A stretch of DNA of 64,000 nt from Bacterioplanoides sp965219715 (GCF_965219715.1 NZ_OZ244785.1:1-64000); one strand, 5' to 3'; numbered from the stretch's first letter, positions 17,801-25,826 are shown. The notes: generated by a model not told the origin, from the sequence alone. Made by a program: numbers and translations.

Positions 17801-18781
17801 GCGTATTCAAATCGTATTCGTGCGCAAAGTTCAACTGACGGATTCTCCTGGGCTAAAGGCAGTCAAAAATTACCTGGCCGATACAATTCAGTGGCTGTTG
17901 TAAGTAACAATAAAATTAATGTTATTGGCGGCATTGTGTCCTCATTTGTCACGGATACCTGGCAATCTGCGGAAGGGTTTGATTGGCAAAAACGCCAGAC
18001 TTCAGGAGGGCTTATCAGTAAGAACACGCTATCGGCTGTGAATTATAACGATCAGTTGTGGGTGTTGCAGGATAACGGCACCGTTGCCCGTTTAAATGAG
18101 AGCAGTGACTCGGGCAATTGGCAAGTAACAGCCAGCACCGCAGATGGTGATTTTCCCGTGTTACGCTTTGCTCGTTTAGTTGTTCATGACAATAAACTTG
18201 TTTTAATTGCGACTGAGCGGGAAAGTGGATCGAGCAACATTTATCGTAATCGTGTCTTTACCTCTGAAAATGGTAGTGATTGGACCGCTATCACTACCGC
18301 AAATGATTCTTCCTTTGATGCGGAGTGGGGATTCGCCGCATTAAGCTTTAATGGGTCGTTATGGGTTATTGGTGGTTATGGTTCTACGCAGTATCATGGA
18401 AAAGTCTGGCAATCAACCGACAATGGCAAAACCTGGAGTGAGTCGGATGCAGCATTTGAACCTCGTGCGGATGCACGGGTTGTTGAATTGGCTGGTGAGC
18501 TTTGGATGTACAGTGGTGTTGGTAACAGTGGCGATAATTTCAATAATGTCTGGAAATCCGGAAATGGCACTGATTGGACTAAAGTGACCGACAATACCGG
18601 ATTCCCAATGCGATTTTATCCTGCAATGGTTGCAAAAGACGATCGGTTAATCATTATTGGTGGTCTCGGTGAGAATCAGGAGCGCTTCGGTGAAATCTGG
18701 TCGTCAACGGATGGTATAAACTGGGGTAAGGCGGTTGAGGCTCAGATTGAATTTGATCCGAACCCCGTAAACCCTTTGTAA
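14858..18781 (+). CDS. large lipoprotein: Ig-like repeats, BIG2-like domain and propeller
   Basis: A 1307-aa protein with signal and lipobox FLSACGGSG and a Ser-rich tether. Residues about 40-530 hold five Ig-like/cadherin-like repeats (YSDADNDPAGSH-type acidic calcium-like strand, FSWFRNGSKISGA, then VTAVATSG). A BIG2-like domain (about 540-620) and a Cys-pair linker (LNCDLANPSGCQD) follow. Residues about 700-1307 contain roughly nine kelch-plus-Asp-box repeats (IWSSTDGINW). The Asp-rich strands suggest calcium-stabilised repeats. Likely a surface-displayed adhesion or binding protein. Preceded by TAGTRC copy b. Confidence 0.88.
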   Translation: MNRTILAATLVPLFLSACGGSGSSGSDSSDPTPGNNTPPTASAITVVDENGGQLIPGDKLVGDYQFLDKEGDKEGTSLFRWLRNGEAISGATGKTYTLSSDDLATNLMFEVTPVSVTGALQGSAARSAQISVPGNSAPSFTALTFNKSSAQLGEEIVIQFSYSDADNDPAGSHIFSWFRNGSKISGADAATYTITGDDIGNEITAKVTAVATSGMPQGSEQSVEGAVAAIAPNEAPSFSNLVFDKTDVNVGDQVTIKFEYKDAEGDTAGTHIFRWYRDTVEIEGANDATYTVTSDDAGKQLTARATAVATSGNKQGAIQNVSAGSAVSVAVLNDAPVISNVTVEDKNGGRTLYGDTLTVNYQYSDSENDADDSHIIWKFSKDSTVADIPDSAGNKEYVISSAYEGAEIWAVVTGKAKTGNKEGNTLTSSRVMISHRPQVSGLTVVDENGGTVVVGDRLVAQYTYLDKDGDAEAGTGYSWFSNGNLVSDQRGKVYIVGQKDAGNNIKVHVRPGSDANEPGSTYISAPVTVDETPQQNLTFAQSGNLKAIVRAQFTNRATGLGRGAISYSSSDDGIAFVVAEDGPKIAAGTVFPLKPGHATITAEIAAFGDYPAASASYDVEVRAASMNVKTWVGKDSSTLKFSDNLSGVQLTSSSDLNCDLANPSGCQDYQTAELQDYQTTPENVDITALTLQRDAAYRMSYGNYQARGQLSAEPDFSLFTGAHFVEFKGKLWRFGGDPANGGSNEVWSSVDGRVWQKEVTASNRVFTPRFDHHVVEFKGRLWLTGGTQVVDGRAIVQQDIWSSYDGIDWTQNTTFADFSRYSDHSVVEANGKLWLSGGNSTNKHDLWASSDGINWSKQSTNQSCGGLYDRFELGVVKGSGDEADKLICHVKGKVYQFNNSSWTLVASISSVGGNVQTGSYSRFVQIKDKLFLVDPVRALIFGYGANSGSWSQYDAGSDPRNLVPAGNADVMSFADKIWVIGAYSNRIRAQSSTDGFSWAKGSQKLPGRYNSVAVVSNNKINVIGGIVSSFVTDTWQSAEGFDWQKRQTSGGLISKNTLSAVNYNDQLWVLQDNGTVARLNESSDSGNWQVTASTADGDFPVLRFARLVVHDNKLVLIATERESGSSNIYRNRVFTSENGSDWTAITTANDSSFDAEWGFAALSFNGSLWVIGGYGSTQYHGKVWQSTDNGKTWSESDAAFEPRADARVVELAGELWMYSGVGNSGDNFNNVWKSGNGTDWTKVTDNTGFPMRFYPAMVAKDDRLIIIGGLGENQERFGEIWSSTDGINWGKAVEAQIEFDPNPVNPL

Positions 18782-18802
18782 ATCATAGTTTTCGTTGGAT
18801 GT

Positions 18803-18832
18803 AATACGGGCGATTTCGCCCGTATTTTTTTT
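18803..18832 (+). terminator. intrinsic terminator of the 1307-aa gene
   Basis: AATACGGGCGA and TCGCCCGTATT form an 11-bp perfect inverted repeat followed by T-rich sequence. Confidence 0.85.
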
Positions 18833-18938
18833 CTTCTGATTTTTAATTTTTACCTCTTTTTCTCCTTGTGTGAAATCAATCACAAATGCTCTAAATTGTT
18901 CTGAAAATTACGTTACTTCAAAGGATTTCAGGTGGTTT

Positions 18939-18955
18939 TAGTACAATTGCAGGGT
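18939..18955 (+). promoter_or_regulatory. TAGTRC element, copy c
   Basis: TAGTACAATTGCAGGGT, identical to copy b and 76 bp before the ATG at 19015. Confidence 0.75.
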
Positions 18956-18978
18956 GGCTTGAAAAAGGCCAATCTTTA

Positions 18979-19018
18979 ACATTGAGCGACATTTTTATCT
19001 TAAGGTAAATCTCAATGT
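18979..19018 (+). promoter_or_regulatory. leader inverted repeat containing the start codon
   Basis: ACATTGAG (18979-18986) and CTCAATGT (19011-19018) form a perfect 8-bp stem. The ATG at 19015 lies in the 3' arm and the AAGG ribosome site in the loop. Confidence 0.55.
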
Positions 19019-21822
19019 CTCTTTCAAAATATATGGTCAGTGCTTTGGCCGTTGCTGTGCTTTCGGGCTGTGGTGGTTCAGGTGGCAGCAGTTCTGATGG
19101 TGGTTCAAGTGGTGGTCCGGACGGTGGCTCTGGCGGAGGCCAGGATGGTGGTTCTGGTGGCGTCACTAATGCGGCTCCTACCGTCAGTAATCTCGCTATA
19201 ACAGATAATAACGGTGAGCAGGCGCGGGTTGGCGATACGTTAACACTGTCTTACACATACTCGGACAATGACAATGATGCAGAGGGCGCATCATTGATTC
19301 GCTGGTTGCGTGATGGTGAAGCAATATCTGGAGAAAACGGAAAAAGCTACACGCTTGCTACTGCAGATGTCGGTAAACAAATCAGCTTTGAAGTGACTCC
19401 TGTCGCGGTATCCGGCGAATTAACCGGTACGCCTGTTGCGTCAGATAAAGTTACGGTTGAACAAAAAATCGCACCAAAAAACCTGGCGCCGGAAGCTCGT
19501 GATTTCTCGATTATTGATAATAACGGCGGTCTGCTATTGCTTGGCGATGATGTCAGCGTTTCCTTCACCTATTTTGATGCTGAAGGTGATAAGGCGGGCG
19601 AACATTTTATTGAGTGGCTGGCTGATGGTGAGCCAATTAACATAGTCGGATTCGAGTTTGGCATAGGCAGAGATCAACTTGGCAAAAAGATCTCTGCACG
19701 CATAACGCCAATGGCCCGCACCGGGACTGAAGAAGGCGTTCCCGTTTTATCAGACGAGCTGTCTGTTGCAAACTCGATACCGTATGCTGAGGATCAAAAA
19801 ATTATCTCATCAGCGGGTAGCGATATCTACGTTGGTACGACGTTGACAATCGACTACACCCATCGTGATCTGGAATCGGATGCTTCTGCTGGGCCTGTTG
19901 ATATTCAATGGTACCGTCGACTTCCGGTTGCAGGGCAGTCAACGGTGAAAATAGACGGTGCTACTGGTACCAGTTATCGGGTAACCACTGACGATATCGG
20001 CCACATTATAACCGTTGTATTTAAACCGTCTGCTCAAACAGGTGCCTCTCCTGGCCAAAGTGTTACTGCTGGCGGTGGTGGACAGGTTTCAGACAATTCT
20101 GCCCCCAGTATTAGCAAATTGCATATAAGTAAAGACTGTGACGCCCGTCCATTAGGACTATTAAAAGTGGGTGACCAGGTCAACGCTTGTTATTTTTACC
20201 TTGATGACGATAACGATGCTCAGGACGGGGATAAAACGACTTATCGTTGGGTTCAGATTAATGCAGACAGAACAGAAACGGAATTAGGAACAACCGCTGC
20301 TTTGGCTGTACCTTTCTCTGCCCGTGGAAAAGCTCTGAAGCTATATGTTAAGCCGTATGCTAAAACCGGTGTTGTTTCCGGTTCCGTACAAAGCACCTCC
20401 ATCATTGTTGATGTTGAGGCAATGTTGTACACCAGCGTTGGCCGCTACAGCGACCAGCTTAATAAGTTCGGGTACTATACCGATGGTAGTTCTGAACGAA
20501 AAAATGGTGTAGCTATATCTTTGGGCCAGGTTAATGGCGATAACCCTCAAGAGGGCGAAATAACCAAGGCGGTGAGATTAGGCGCTAGTTTATACTCCAT
20601 CTTGCGGACATACCGCTCATCAGGTCTTATTCGTGAGATTGAGATCGATGGTACAAGCCAGAGATATATCCAGCCTGATCAGCTAAATGGTTTGACTAAA
20701 CCGAATAACCTGTATGCATTTGCTAATAAAATGGTGCTGTCTGGCGATGCTCAGGATAAAGGGACAGAATTGTGGGTCGTTCGTAATATCGACGGCACGC
20801 TTGAGTTCAAACAAATTGAACTGGCACCGGGGAGTAGTAGCAATCCCAGCAGCTTTGTATATGCCCCGGAGATTGATACTTTATTCTTTACCGCAATTTC
20901 CTACGAAAATGGTCAGTCACTGGGTCGTGAGTTATTTAAAGCACGTATCCCTGATACCGGCGACGATATTTCCGTTAGTCTGGTAAAAGATATTCGCGCT
21001 CCGGGCGATGAGGATCGTACACGTATGGGATCCGTTCCACTGAACCTCAGCTGGATTAATGGAAAGCTGTATTTCAGTGCCTGGGATGGAAAGCCGACTG
21101 GTCCAGGTTATGCTGGAACCGGACGTACTTTATGGGTATCTGATGGCAGTGAATCAGGAACGGTTAGCGTCACTGATCTTGATACCGGGAAACACAGTTA
21201 CCCGTCGAACTTCGCGTCTGTCGACAGTAACCGAATCTTTTTTATGTCAAACGAAACAGGTTCTCAAGATTCTGGGCGTTTGTATGTTGGTTTTGGTACC
21301 ACAAATGCTACTGAATTAAAATTTTCCGGTACACACGGTGATATCAGTCACTTAACAGAATTTCCTGCTAATGGCTCGGTGCTGTATAAAGCCACGGCCA
21401 CTGAGGATGGTGTAGCGTATTTATGGGAGCTGAAACCGCAAGGTAATAGCTACAACCCAACACGTCTGAGTAGTATCAAAGACCCATTGGAAAAACCTCT
21501 GGTTAAAGGAAAAGAAATCTTTTACGCCCTGAAAAACAGTGAGGGTAACTACCACCTGGCGAAGTCGGTGAATACAGACCTTAATACTCCGGTATCTTTC
21601 CCGTTAGGCGATAATGATGAGCCGAGACAGTTAACTCTGTTAAATGACCGCATTGTGTTTACTGCTAATGGGCAGGAGAACAACAGTCGTGGTGTTTACT
21701 TCCTGGATGAAAAAGAGAGCAATGTTCCTCAGCTGATATTAAATACTAATAATGGCAGCACCGAGGCCAAGCATCAGCCGAATCTGCAATTGCCAACCAC
21801 TCTGATCGACGCCCGAGAGTAA
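19015..21822 (+). CDS. large lipoprotein: Ig-like repeats plus ELW-SDG propeller
   Basis: A 935-aa protein with signal and lipobox VLSGCGGSG and a long Gly/Ser/Asp tether (about residues 20-55). Four Ig-like repeats (about 55-470; YSDNDNDAEGASLIRWLRDG type, each ending VTPxAxTG) match those of the 1307-aa protein. The C-terminal ~460 residues differ: they carry TLWVSDGSESGT and GTELWVV motifs of the ELWxSDGTxxGT propeller class instead of Asp-box repeats. Probably a surface lipoprotein that keeps the same stalk but has a different head. Preceded by TAGTRC copy c. Confidence 0.86.
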   Translation: MSLSKYMVSALAVAVLSGCGGSGGSSSDGGSSGGPDGGSGGGQDGGSGGVTNAAPTVSNLAITDNNGEQARVGDTLTLSYTYSDNDNDAEGASLIRWLRDGEAISGENGKSYTLATADVGKQISFEVTPVAVSGELTGTPVASDKVTVEQKIAPKNLAPEARDFSIIDNNGGLLLLGDDVSVSFTYFDAEGDKAGEHFIEWLADGEPINIVGFEFGIGRDQLGKKISARITPMARTGTEEGVPVLSDELSVANSIPYAEDQKIISSAGSDIYVGTTLTIDYTHRDLESDASAGPVDIQWYRRLPVAGQSTVKIDGATGTSYRVTTDDIGHIITVVFKPSAQTGASPGQSVTAGGGGQVSDNSAPSISKLHISKDCDARPLGLLKVGDQVNACYFYLDDDNDAQDGDKTTYRWVQINADRTETELGTTAALAVPFSARGKALKLYVKPYAKTGVVSGSVQSTSIIVDVEAMLYTSVGRYSDQLNKFGYYTDGSSERKNGVAISLGQVNGDNPQEGEITKAVRLGASLYSILRTYRSSGLIREIEIDGTSQRYIQPDQLNGLTKPNNLYAFANKMVLSGDAQDKGTELWVVRNIDGTLEFKQIELAPGSSSNPSSFVYAPEIDTLFFTAISYENGQSLGRELFKARIPDTGDDISVSLVKDIRAPGDEDRTRMGSVPLNLSWINGKLYFSAWDGKPTGPGYAGTGRTLWVSDGSESGTVSVTDLDTGKHSYPSNFASVDSNRIFFMSNETGSQDSGRLYVGFGTTNATELKFSGTHGDISHLTEFPANGSVLYKATATEDGVAYLWELKPQGNSYNPTRLSSIKDPLEKPLVKGKEIFYALKNSEGNYHLAKSVNTDLNTPVSFPLGDNDEPRQLTLLNDRIVFTANGQENNSRGVYFLDEKESNVPQLILNTNNGSTEAKHQPNLQLPTTLIDARE

Positions 21823-21844
21823 CTGCGTCATAACAATCAGAGTC

Positions 21845-21874
21845 AAAAACGCCCGGTTAACCGGGCGTTTTTTT
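21845..21874. terminator. bidirectional intrinsic terminator
   Basis: A perfect palindrome (AAAAACGCCCGGTT / AACCGGGCGTTTTT, 21845-21872) with A and T runs ends the 935-aa gene and can also end the convergent LuxR-type gene. Confidence 0.9.
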
Positions 21875-21924
21875 ATGAGTTTATTCAGAAAAATTAAGTC
21901 AATCTAAGGTGTTAGAGAGGAGAA

Positions 21925-23061
21925 TCAGCAGTCAAGTACCGGAATTGATGTCAGCATATTGACCAGAGCGGTCTGGCTGCTACAACCGGTTTTTTTGAAT
22001 GACTGATAGAGTTGTTCACGAATGGTATTTACCGATTTACTTCTGATTTCCGCAATTTCCCTCAACTCTTTGCCTTCTAATATGTATTTGCAGACGGCGG
22101 CCTCTGAAGGTGTTAAAGAAAACATTCCCATTAAGGTTTCTACAGAGACATGCGTTCGATAATTTCTGCTTATGGCGAACAATAAAACGCCTTTGTTGGT
22201 TTTCAGATTGTTGTGCTTTCCACGGATTCCGCAGAAATGGAGGCGAATATCCTCGCTGACATCAACAAACATTGGTGCCGGTAATGCATCTTTATTGGCG
22301 CTGTTCATAATCGCGGTAGTGATAGCGCGATCAGTTCCGGGGATTTGAGCCCGAAGAATACCATCACGAATATACAGAGAGTTTTCGTCCTGAAGCAGCT
22401 CTTCCATCAAGCGGTTTGTGCCCCAGACTTTGCCAAATTCAGTAATAATTGCGACAGGAGTACGATAGCCCTCAAGAATCGTGCGCGTTCGGGTATTGTG
22501 TTGATTCAGTTGATCCCGCATGTAACATGCTTTAATCGCTCGTTCCAAATGAGGAACCAAATCGTTCATTCCGGCGATATCGTCTAGGTCGTATTTCCCC
22601 TGAGCTTTTGTACGGTTGTGTACTAAAATGCAACGCCAGTCATTTTCTGCGAATATGCAAGCAGCTCCGCTTTCAATTAAACCTTGAGGCAAGGCCCAGT
22701 TTTGATAAAACGATGAGTTGTAGTACAACTCTTTTTTGTCCCAGAGATTCGTTGCAAAAAATTTCCGGCTAGCGGATGTTCTTGCTTCGTGTATCACCAT
22801 ATCCTGAGATCTGTACTTCTCATGGTAAGCATCGGCGTATTTTTTGGTGGCGAGTTTTCCTGCATGTAAATGCGTCAAAATGGCATTTGTCGCATTATTC
22901 ACCAAAATCAAATGACAAGCATTGAGGTTGAAGTGCTGCCGAAACTGTTCGAGAAATTGTGGCCAGGTATCCGCTTCCCGGGATGTGTTGCAAAGTAATT
23001 GTGCCAAATAATCGGTTGACGACCAGTAGCGCTGGGGGGCTGATACAGCATGATTTAACAA
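21925..23061 (-). CDS. LuxR-type regulator, paralogue A
   Basis: A 378-aa regulator with a GerE-type HTH at the C-terminus (FSLTPSEAAVCKYILEG...SVNTIREQLYQSFKKTGCSSQ). Its N-terminal ~250 residues contain YYNSSFYQNWALPQG, aligning with YDSDYFLNFAQPQG in the gene at 24.6 kb; the two are clear paralogues. The start is a TTG at 23061, supported by a perfect AGGAGG with a 7-nt gap; the nearby ATG at 23066 is out of frame. It faces the end of the lipoprotein cluster and is a candidate binder of the TAGTRC element. Confidence 0.88.
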   Translation of the reverse strand: MLNHAVSAPQRYWSSTDYLAQLLCNTSREADTWPQFLEQFRQHFNLNACHLILVNNATNAILTHLHAGKLATKKYADAYHEKYRSQDMVIHEARTSASRKFFATNLWDKKELYYNSSFYQNWALPQGLIESGAACIFAENDWRCILVHNRTKAQGKYDLDDIAGMNDLVPHLERAIKACYMRDQLNQHNTRTRTILEGYRTPVAIITEFGKVWGTNRLMEELLQDENSLYIRDGILRAQIPGTDRAITTAIMNSANKDALPAPMFVDVSEDIRLHFCGIRGKHNNLKTNKGVLLFAISRNYRTHVSVETLMGMFSLTPSEAAVCKYILEGKELREIAEIRSKSVNTIREQLYQSFKKTGCSSQTALVNMLTSIPVLDC

Positions 23062-23296
23062 AGCATTGCCTCCTGATTAATCCGGGTATTCTCGGGCTTG
23101 GGGGCTATCGCCTCCGAGACAAAATGGTGCGCCGTTTGCGCCACCATGTTGAAAGGCCACACGCTATCATGGCCTTTGACGTGTTTTGGTATCCGGAAAT
23201 GCAGGAAGGGTGTCTGAAACTGCAAAGCTGTTACAGAAAGATGACAGTATTGATGGGGTGTTCGCAATACGAGGCGGTTGTAGCTACGAAAGACGT
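23062..23296. other. 235-bp gap with two hairpins, no gene seen
   Basis: Contains AAAGGCCA (23152-23159) paired with TGGCCTTT (23170-23177), and a second stem ATGGTGCGC (23124-23132) with GCGCCACCAT (23138-23147, one bulge). Neither is followed by a clear T run on the - strand, so they may be leader structures of paralogue A and not terminators. Confidence 0.4.
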
Positions 23297-24265
23297 TTAC
23301 TCGGGGGCACTATAGGCTTCGCGATACTTCGCTGGTGATATGCCATAACGGCGGTTGAATGCCTTTGATAACGCAGCTGATTGGCTGAACCCTAGGGAGA
23401 AGGCAATTTCCTTGATCGGGCGCTCGTCCTGTAGCAGCAACATTCTGGCTTTTTCCATTCGCATCTCCGACAACAGCTGAGCAGGCCCGAAATTAAACAT
23501 ACTTTGGCATAGGTTATGGAGTTTTCTGACGGATACATTGGTATAAGCCGCCATATCCTGAACTGAAGTTGCTTTGTCCAGCCTCTCTTCCAGCCAGGCG
23601 ATTAACGAAATAACGTTTTTATCATTAGATTGTGTCTGGAACTCCAGAGGAATCGAAAACTGCGATTGTCTGCCATCCCGCAATAGATAAACGACCAGTA
23701 ATTTCGCGGTTTTAATGGCTATTTCAACACCAAAATCCCGTGTAATCAGTGCCAGCATCATATCAATACCAGAAGTGACACCACCTGAACTCCATACGTC
23801 ACCATCGTTCTGAAACAGTGATTCGCCGGTAACGCGAACCCTGGGATAGTCATTTTGTAACTTGTTGATACCTGCCCAGTGCGTCGTTGCTTTTTTATTG
23901 TCGAGCCAGCCTAGTTTCGCGAAGAAGAAGGTACCCATACATACGCTGATCTTCACTTCTACTTTATTTGAGAGAGAGCCCAGCCAGCTCATCAATACCG
24001 GGTCTTCCAGCGCCTGGTCGACGGCGTCTTCCAGTGCGCCCGGAACAATCAACATATCGATACACTGGACGTCTGAAAAACTCCCGGTATTGATGCTCAT
24101 TTGGCTACTTGTTATGACTTTCCTGTCTTTATTGCCGCTCACATAGTGCAGGTCGTAGACCGTCTCGCCCATAAGAGTGTTAACCATTGCCAGAACTGCT
24201 GCTGGGCCGCTGACATCCAGTAACTGAACATTATCGAACATAGCAAAGACGACGGTTTTAGGCAT
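23297..24265 (-). CDS. GlxA-like regulator (DJ-1/PfpI domain plus AraC HTH)
   Basis: A 322-aa protein: residues 1-170 are a DJ-1/PfpI-type domain (VFAMFDNVQLLDVSGPAAVL start; SVCMGTFFFAKLG around the elbow Cys; WSSGGVTSGIDM), and residues about 215-318 an AraC DNA-binding domain (FSLGFSQSAALSKAFNRRYGISPAKYR). This is the GlxA layout of transcriptional activators that bind small amphipathic amines or amino-acid derivatives. Located between the two paralogous LuxR-type genes on the same strand. Confidence 0.88.
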   Translation of the reverse strand: MPKTVVFAMFDNVQLLDVSGPAAVLAMVNTLMGETVYDLHYVSGNKDRKVITSSQMSINTGSFSDVQCIDMLIVPGALEDAVDQALEDPVLMSWLGSLSNKVEVKISVCMGTFFFAKLGWLDNKKATTHWAGINKLQNDYPRVRVTGESLFQNDGDVWSSGGVTSGIDMMLALITRDFGVEIAIKTAKLLVVYLLRDGRQSQFSIPLEFQTQSNDKNVISLIAWLEERLDKATSVQDMAAYTNVSVRKLHNLCQSMFNFGPAQLLSEMRMEKARMLLLQDERPIKEIAFSLGFSQSAALSKAFNRRYGISPAKYREAYSAPE

Positions 24266-24294
24266 GGCAAAAATTACCTGTAGGCTACGTATAT

Positions 24295-24314
24295 TAGTAC
24301 AGCGCTACTTGCCA
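24295..24314. promoter_or_regulatory. TAGTRC-like half site upstream of the GlxA-like gene
   Basis: TAGTACAGCGCTACTTGCC shares its first ten bases with copy a but lacks AGGGT. It lies 30-50 bp upstream of the start at 24265, on the opposite strand to that gene. Confidence 0.3.
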
Positions 24315-24459
24315 CAGATAACCAGCGTAAGTCGGAATCGATATAACCGGTTCAGTAAAAAGACTTCACTTCATCAAAACGGACGCAATTGGATGATATG
24401 GCTATCGGCAGTAGGCACTTCGGATGGGGAAATCTAAAGGATTTCAAATAGGGCGGGAA

Positions 24460-24476
24460 TAGTACGATCTCAGGGT
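24460..24476 (+). promoter_or_regulatory. TAGTRC element, copy d
   Basis: TAGTACGATCTCAGGGT. No coding gene follows on the + strand, only a short stretch ending in a strong + strand terminator at 24530-24565. Confidence 0.65.
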
Positions 24477-24484
24477 TGCCGGGA

Positions 24485-24565
24485 GCGGCTGGGCTGATAG
24501 GATGGCCAGCATTAGTCAGCCGCACCCTGCCGGGAAATGGAAGGGATTCCAGTTTCCCGGTTTTT
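24485..24565 (+). ncRNA. candidate small RNA
   Basis: Between TAGTRC copy d and a strong + strand terminator lies about 50-90 nt with no credible reading frame. It contains GGCTG...CAGCC complementary stretches (about 24486-24521). By analogy with copies a-c, transcription could start shortly after the element. The 5' end is not defined by sequence, and the transcript would be antisense to the far 3' flank of the LuxR-type gene at 24571. Confidence 0.45.
24530..24565 (+). terminator. strong + strand terminator without an upstream gene
   Basis: CCGGGAAA (24530-24537) and TTTCCCGG (24553-24560), extended by TGGAA/TTCCA around a GGGA loop with one bulge, give a ~13-bp stem followed by TTTTT. 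The - strand side has no T run, so it does not serve the gene ending at 24571. Confidence 0.8.
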
Positions 24566-24570
24566 ATCGA

Positions 24571-25719
24571 TCAGGACAAAAGTCCGATTTCAGGTTCCTG
24601 ATAATAAGGCAGTGTTGCCATCAGGTTCATTAGTGAAACCTGGCTGTTGCAGCCTGTTTTTTCGAAGGAGCGATACAGTTGTTCGCGGACAGTATTAACC
24701 GATTTTTGCTCTACTTTAGCGATTTCCTTCAGGCTACAGCCCTGGCTCAAGCGCTTGCACACCTGAGCTTCTGCCGGAGATAGTGAAAATAAATCCATCA
24801 GTTGCTGTATCGATGTTGAGGTAATCCATTGTTCCGAAACGGCATACACGAGTACCCCGAGAAAAACCGTCTGACCATCCTTTTCCTCAGTGAGTTCCTG
24901 AAAGGCTAATTGGGCTTTATCATTCAGTCTGAAACATTCTGAGTCATCGCTATCCATACCCAGGCCATTGACACGTTTGTGTATCTGGATCGGCCCGTTA
25001 GACAGCATTCGTTCGTGATCCTTATTGCTTGAATGCAGAGAGTTATTCTGTATATAAAGAGTTTTGTCATTTTCGATCAGGTTTTTCATCTGGTCATTCA
25101 TCGCCCAGATTTCGCCATACTCGGTTAATGCCGCCACAGGAATGCGGAAGGTATTTACAAGCGCTCGGGAGCGCATATCACTCTTACTGTGTTCGGCAAC
25201 CTGAAATGTAGTTTTGATGGCTTTTTCGATGTACGGCAGCAGGGTGTCCATACGCTCCAGTTCATCGCGCGAATATTTCCCCTGTTGAGCGTTACGGTTA
25301 GTGCCAATAATGCATCGCCATTCTCCCTCGGTAAACGCGCAGGCTGCAGCGCCTTCAGCCATTCCCTGTGGTTGAGCAAAGTTCAGGAAATAATCAGAGT
25401 CGTAAACGTTTTCTTCTTCATGAATTTCATTTGTTGCATAGAAATGGCCGGTTGGAGAACGGTTAATCTTATTCAGAACCTGATCATGCTGAATGTATTT
25501 CTCCAGATATATTTTCATAAACTCCGGAGAGGTGGGCTCGCCTGCCTCAACATGAAACCGCATCGCCTGTGTTCGCGAGCTGACTACCATCAGGTGGCAC
25601 GACCTGAGGTTAAAATGTTGCAGATATACCTGCATAAAATGCTCCCAGGCCTGGGTGCTCTGATTCAGGTCCAGTAGCATTCCTAGTAGAAAGGCATCCT
25701 CTGACTTAGGTAATTTCAT
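24571..25719 (-). CDS. LuxR-type regulator, paralogue B
   Basis: A 382-aa regulator paralogous to the gene at 21925. The GerE-type HTH is at about residues 305-370 (FSLSPAEAQVCKRLSQGCSLKEIA...SVNTVREQLYRSFEKTGCNSQ). The N-terminal part shares the layout HLMVVSSRTQAMRFHVEAG, YDSDYFLNFAQPQG and KYSRDELERMDTLLPYIEKAIK. Its upstream gap contains TAGTRC copies e and f, read away from it, so shared or autogenous control is possible. Confidence 0.88.
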   Translation of the reverse strand: MKLPKSEDAFLLGMLLDLNQSTQAWEHFMQVYLQHFNLRSCHLMVVSSRTQAMRFHVEAGEPTSPEFMKIYLEKYIQHDQVLNKINRSPTGHFYATNEIHEEENVYDSDYFLNFAQPQGMAEGAAACAFTEGEWRCIIGTNRNAQQGKYSRDELERMDTLLPYIEKAIKTTFQVAEHSKSDMRSRALVNTFRIPVAALTEYGEIWAMNDQMKNLIENDKTLYIQNNSLHSSNKDHERMLSNGPIQIHKRVNGLGMDSDDSECFRLNDKAQLAFQELTEEKDGQTVFLGVLVYAVSEQWITSTSIQQLMDLFSLSPAEAQVCKRLSQGCSLKEIAKVEQKSVNTVREQLYRSFEKTGCNSQVSLMNLMATLPYYQEPEIGLLS

Positions 25720-25809
25720 CGATATTTATCCATACAAACTGTTCGGTCTTGTTCTCACCCGGCGGCTGACCGGAGTGTCGTATTTTATCAACGACATACT
25801 GGGTGGGCA

Positions 25810-25826
25810 TAGTACAACTGTAGGGT
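25810..25826 (+). promoter_or_regulatory. TAGTRC element, copy e
   Basis: TAGTACAACTGTAGGGT, 91 bp upstream of the start of paralogue B (opposite strand) and 294 bp before the ATG at 26104. Confidence 0.7.

Noticed and set aside
18930..18960. Sigma54 (-24/-12) reading of the 17-bp element because of its TTGCA
   Set aside because: No GG pair lies at the required 10-bp distance upstream of the GC in the copies checked (14783 and 18939).
22715..22731. Perfect palindrome GAGTTGTA-G-TACAACTC containing TAGTACAA
   Set aside because: It lies inside the coding sequence of LuxR-type paralogue A, lacks AGGGT and is probably a chance feature of the codons for Leu-Tyr-Tyr-Asn-Ser.
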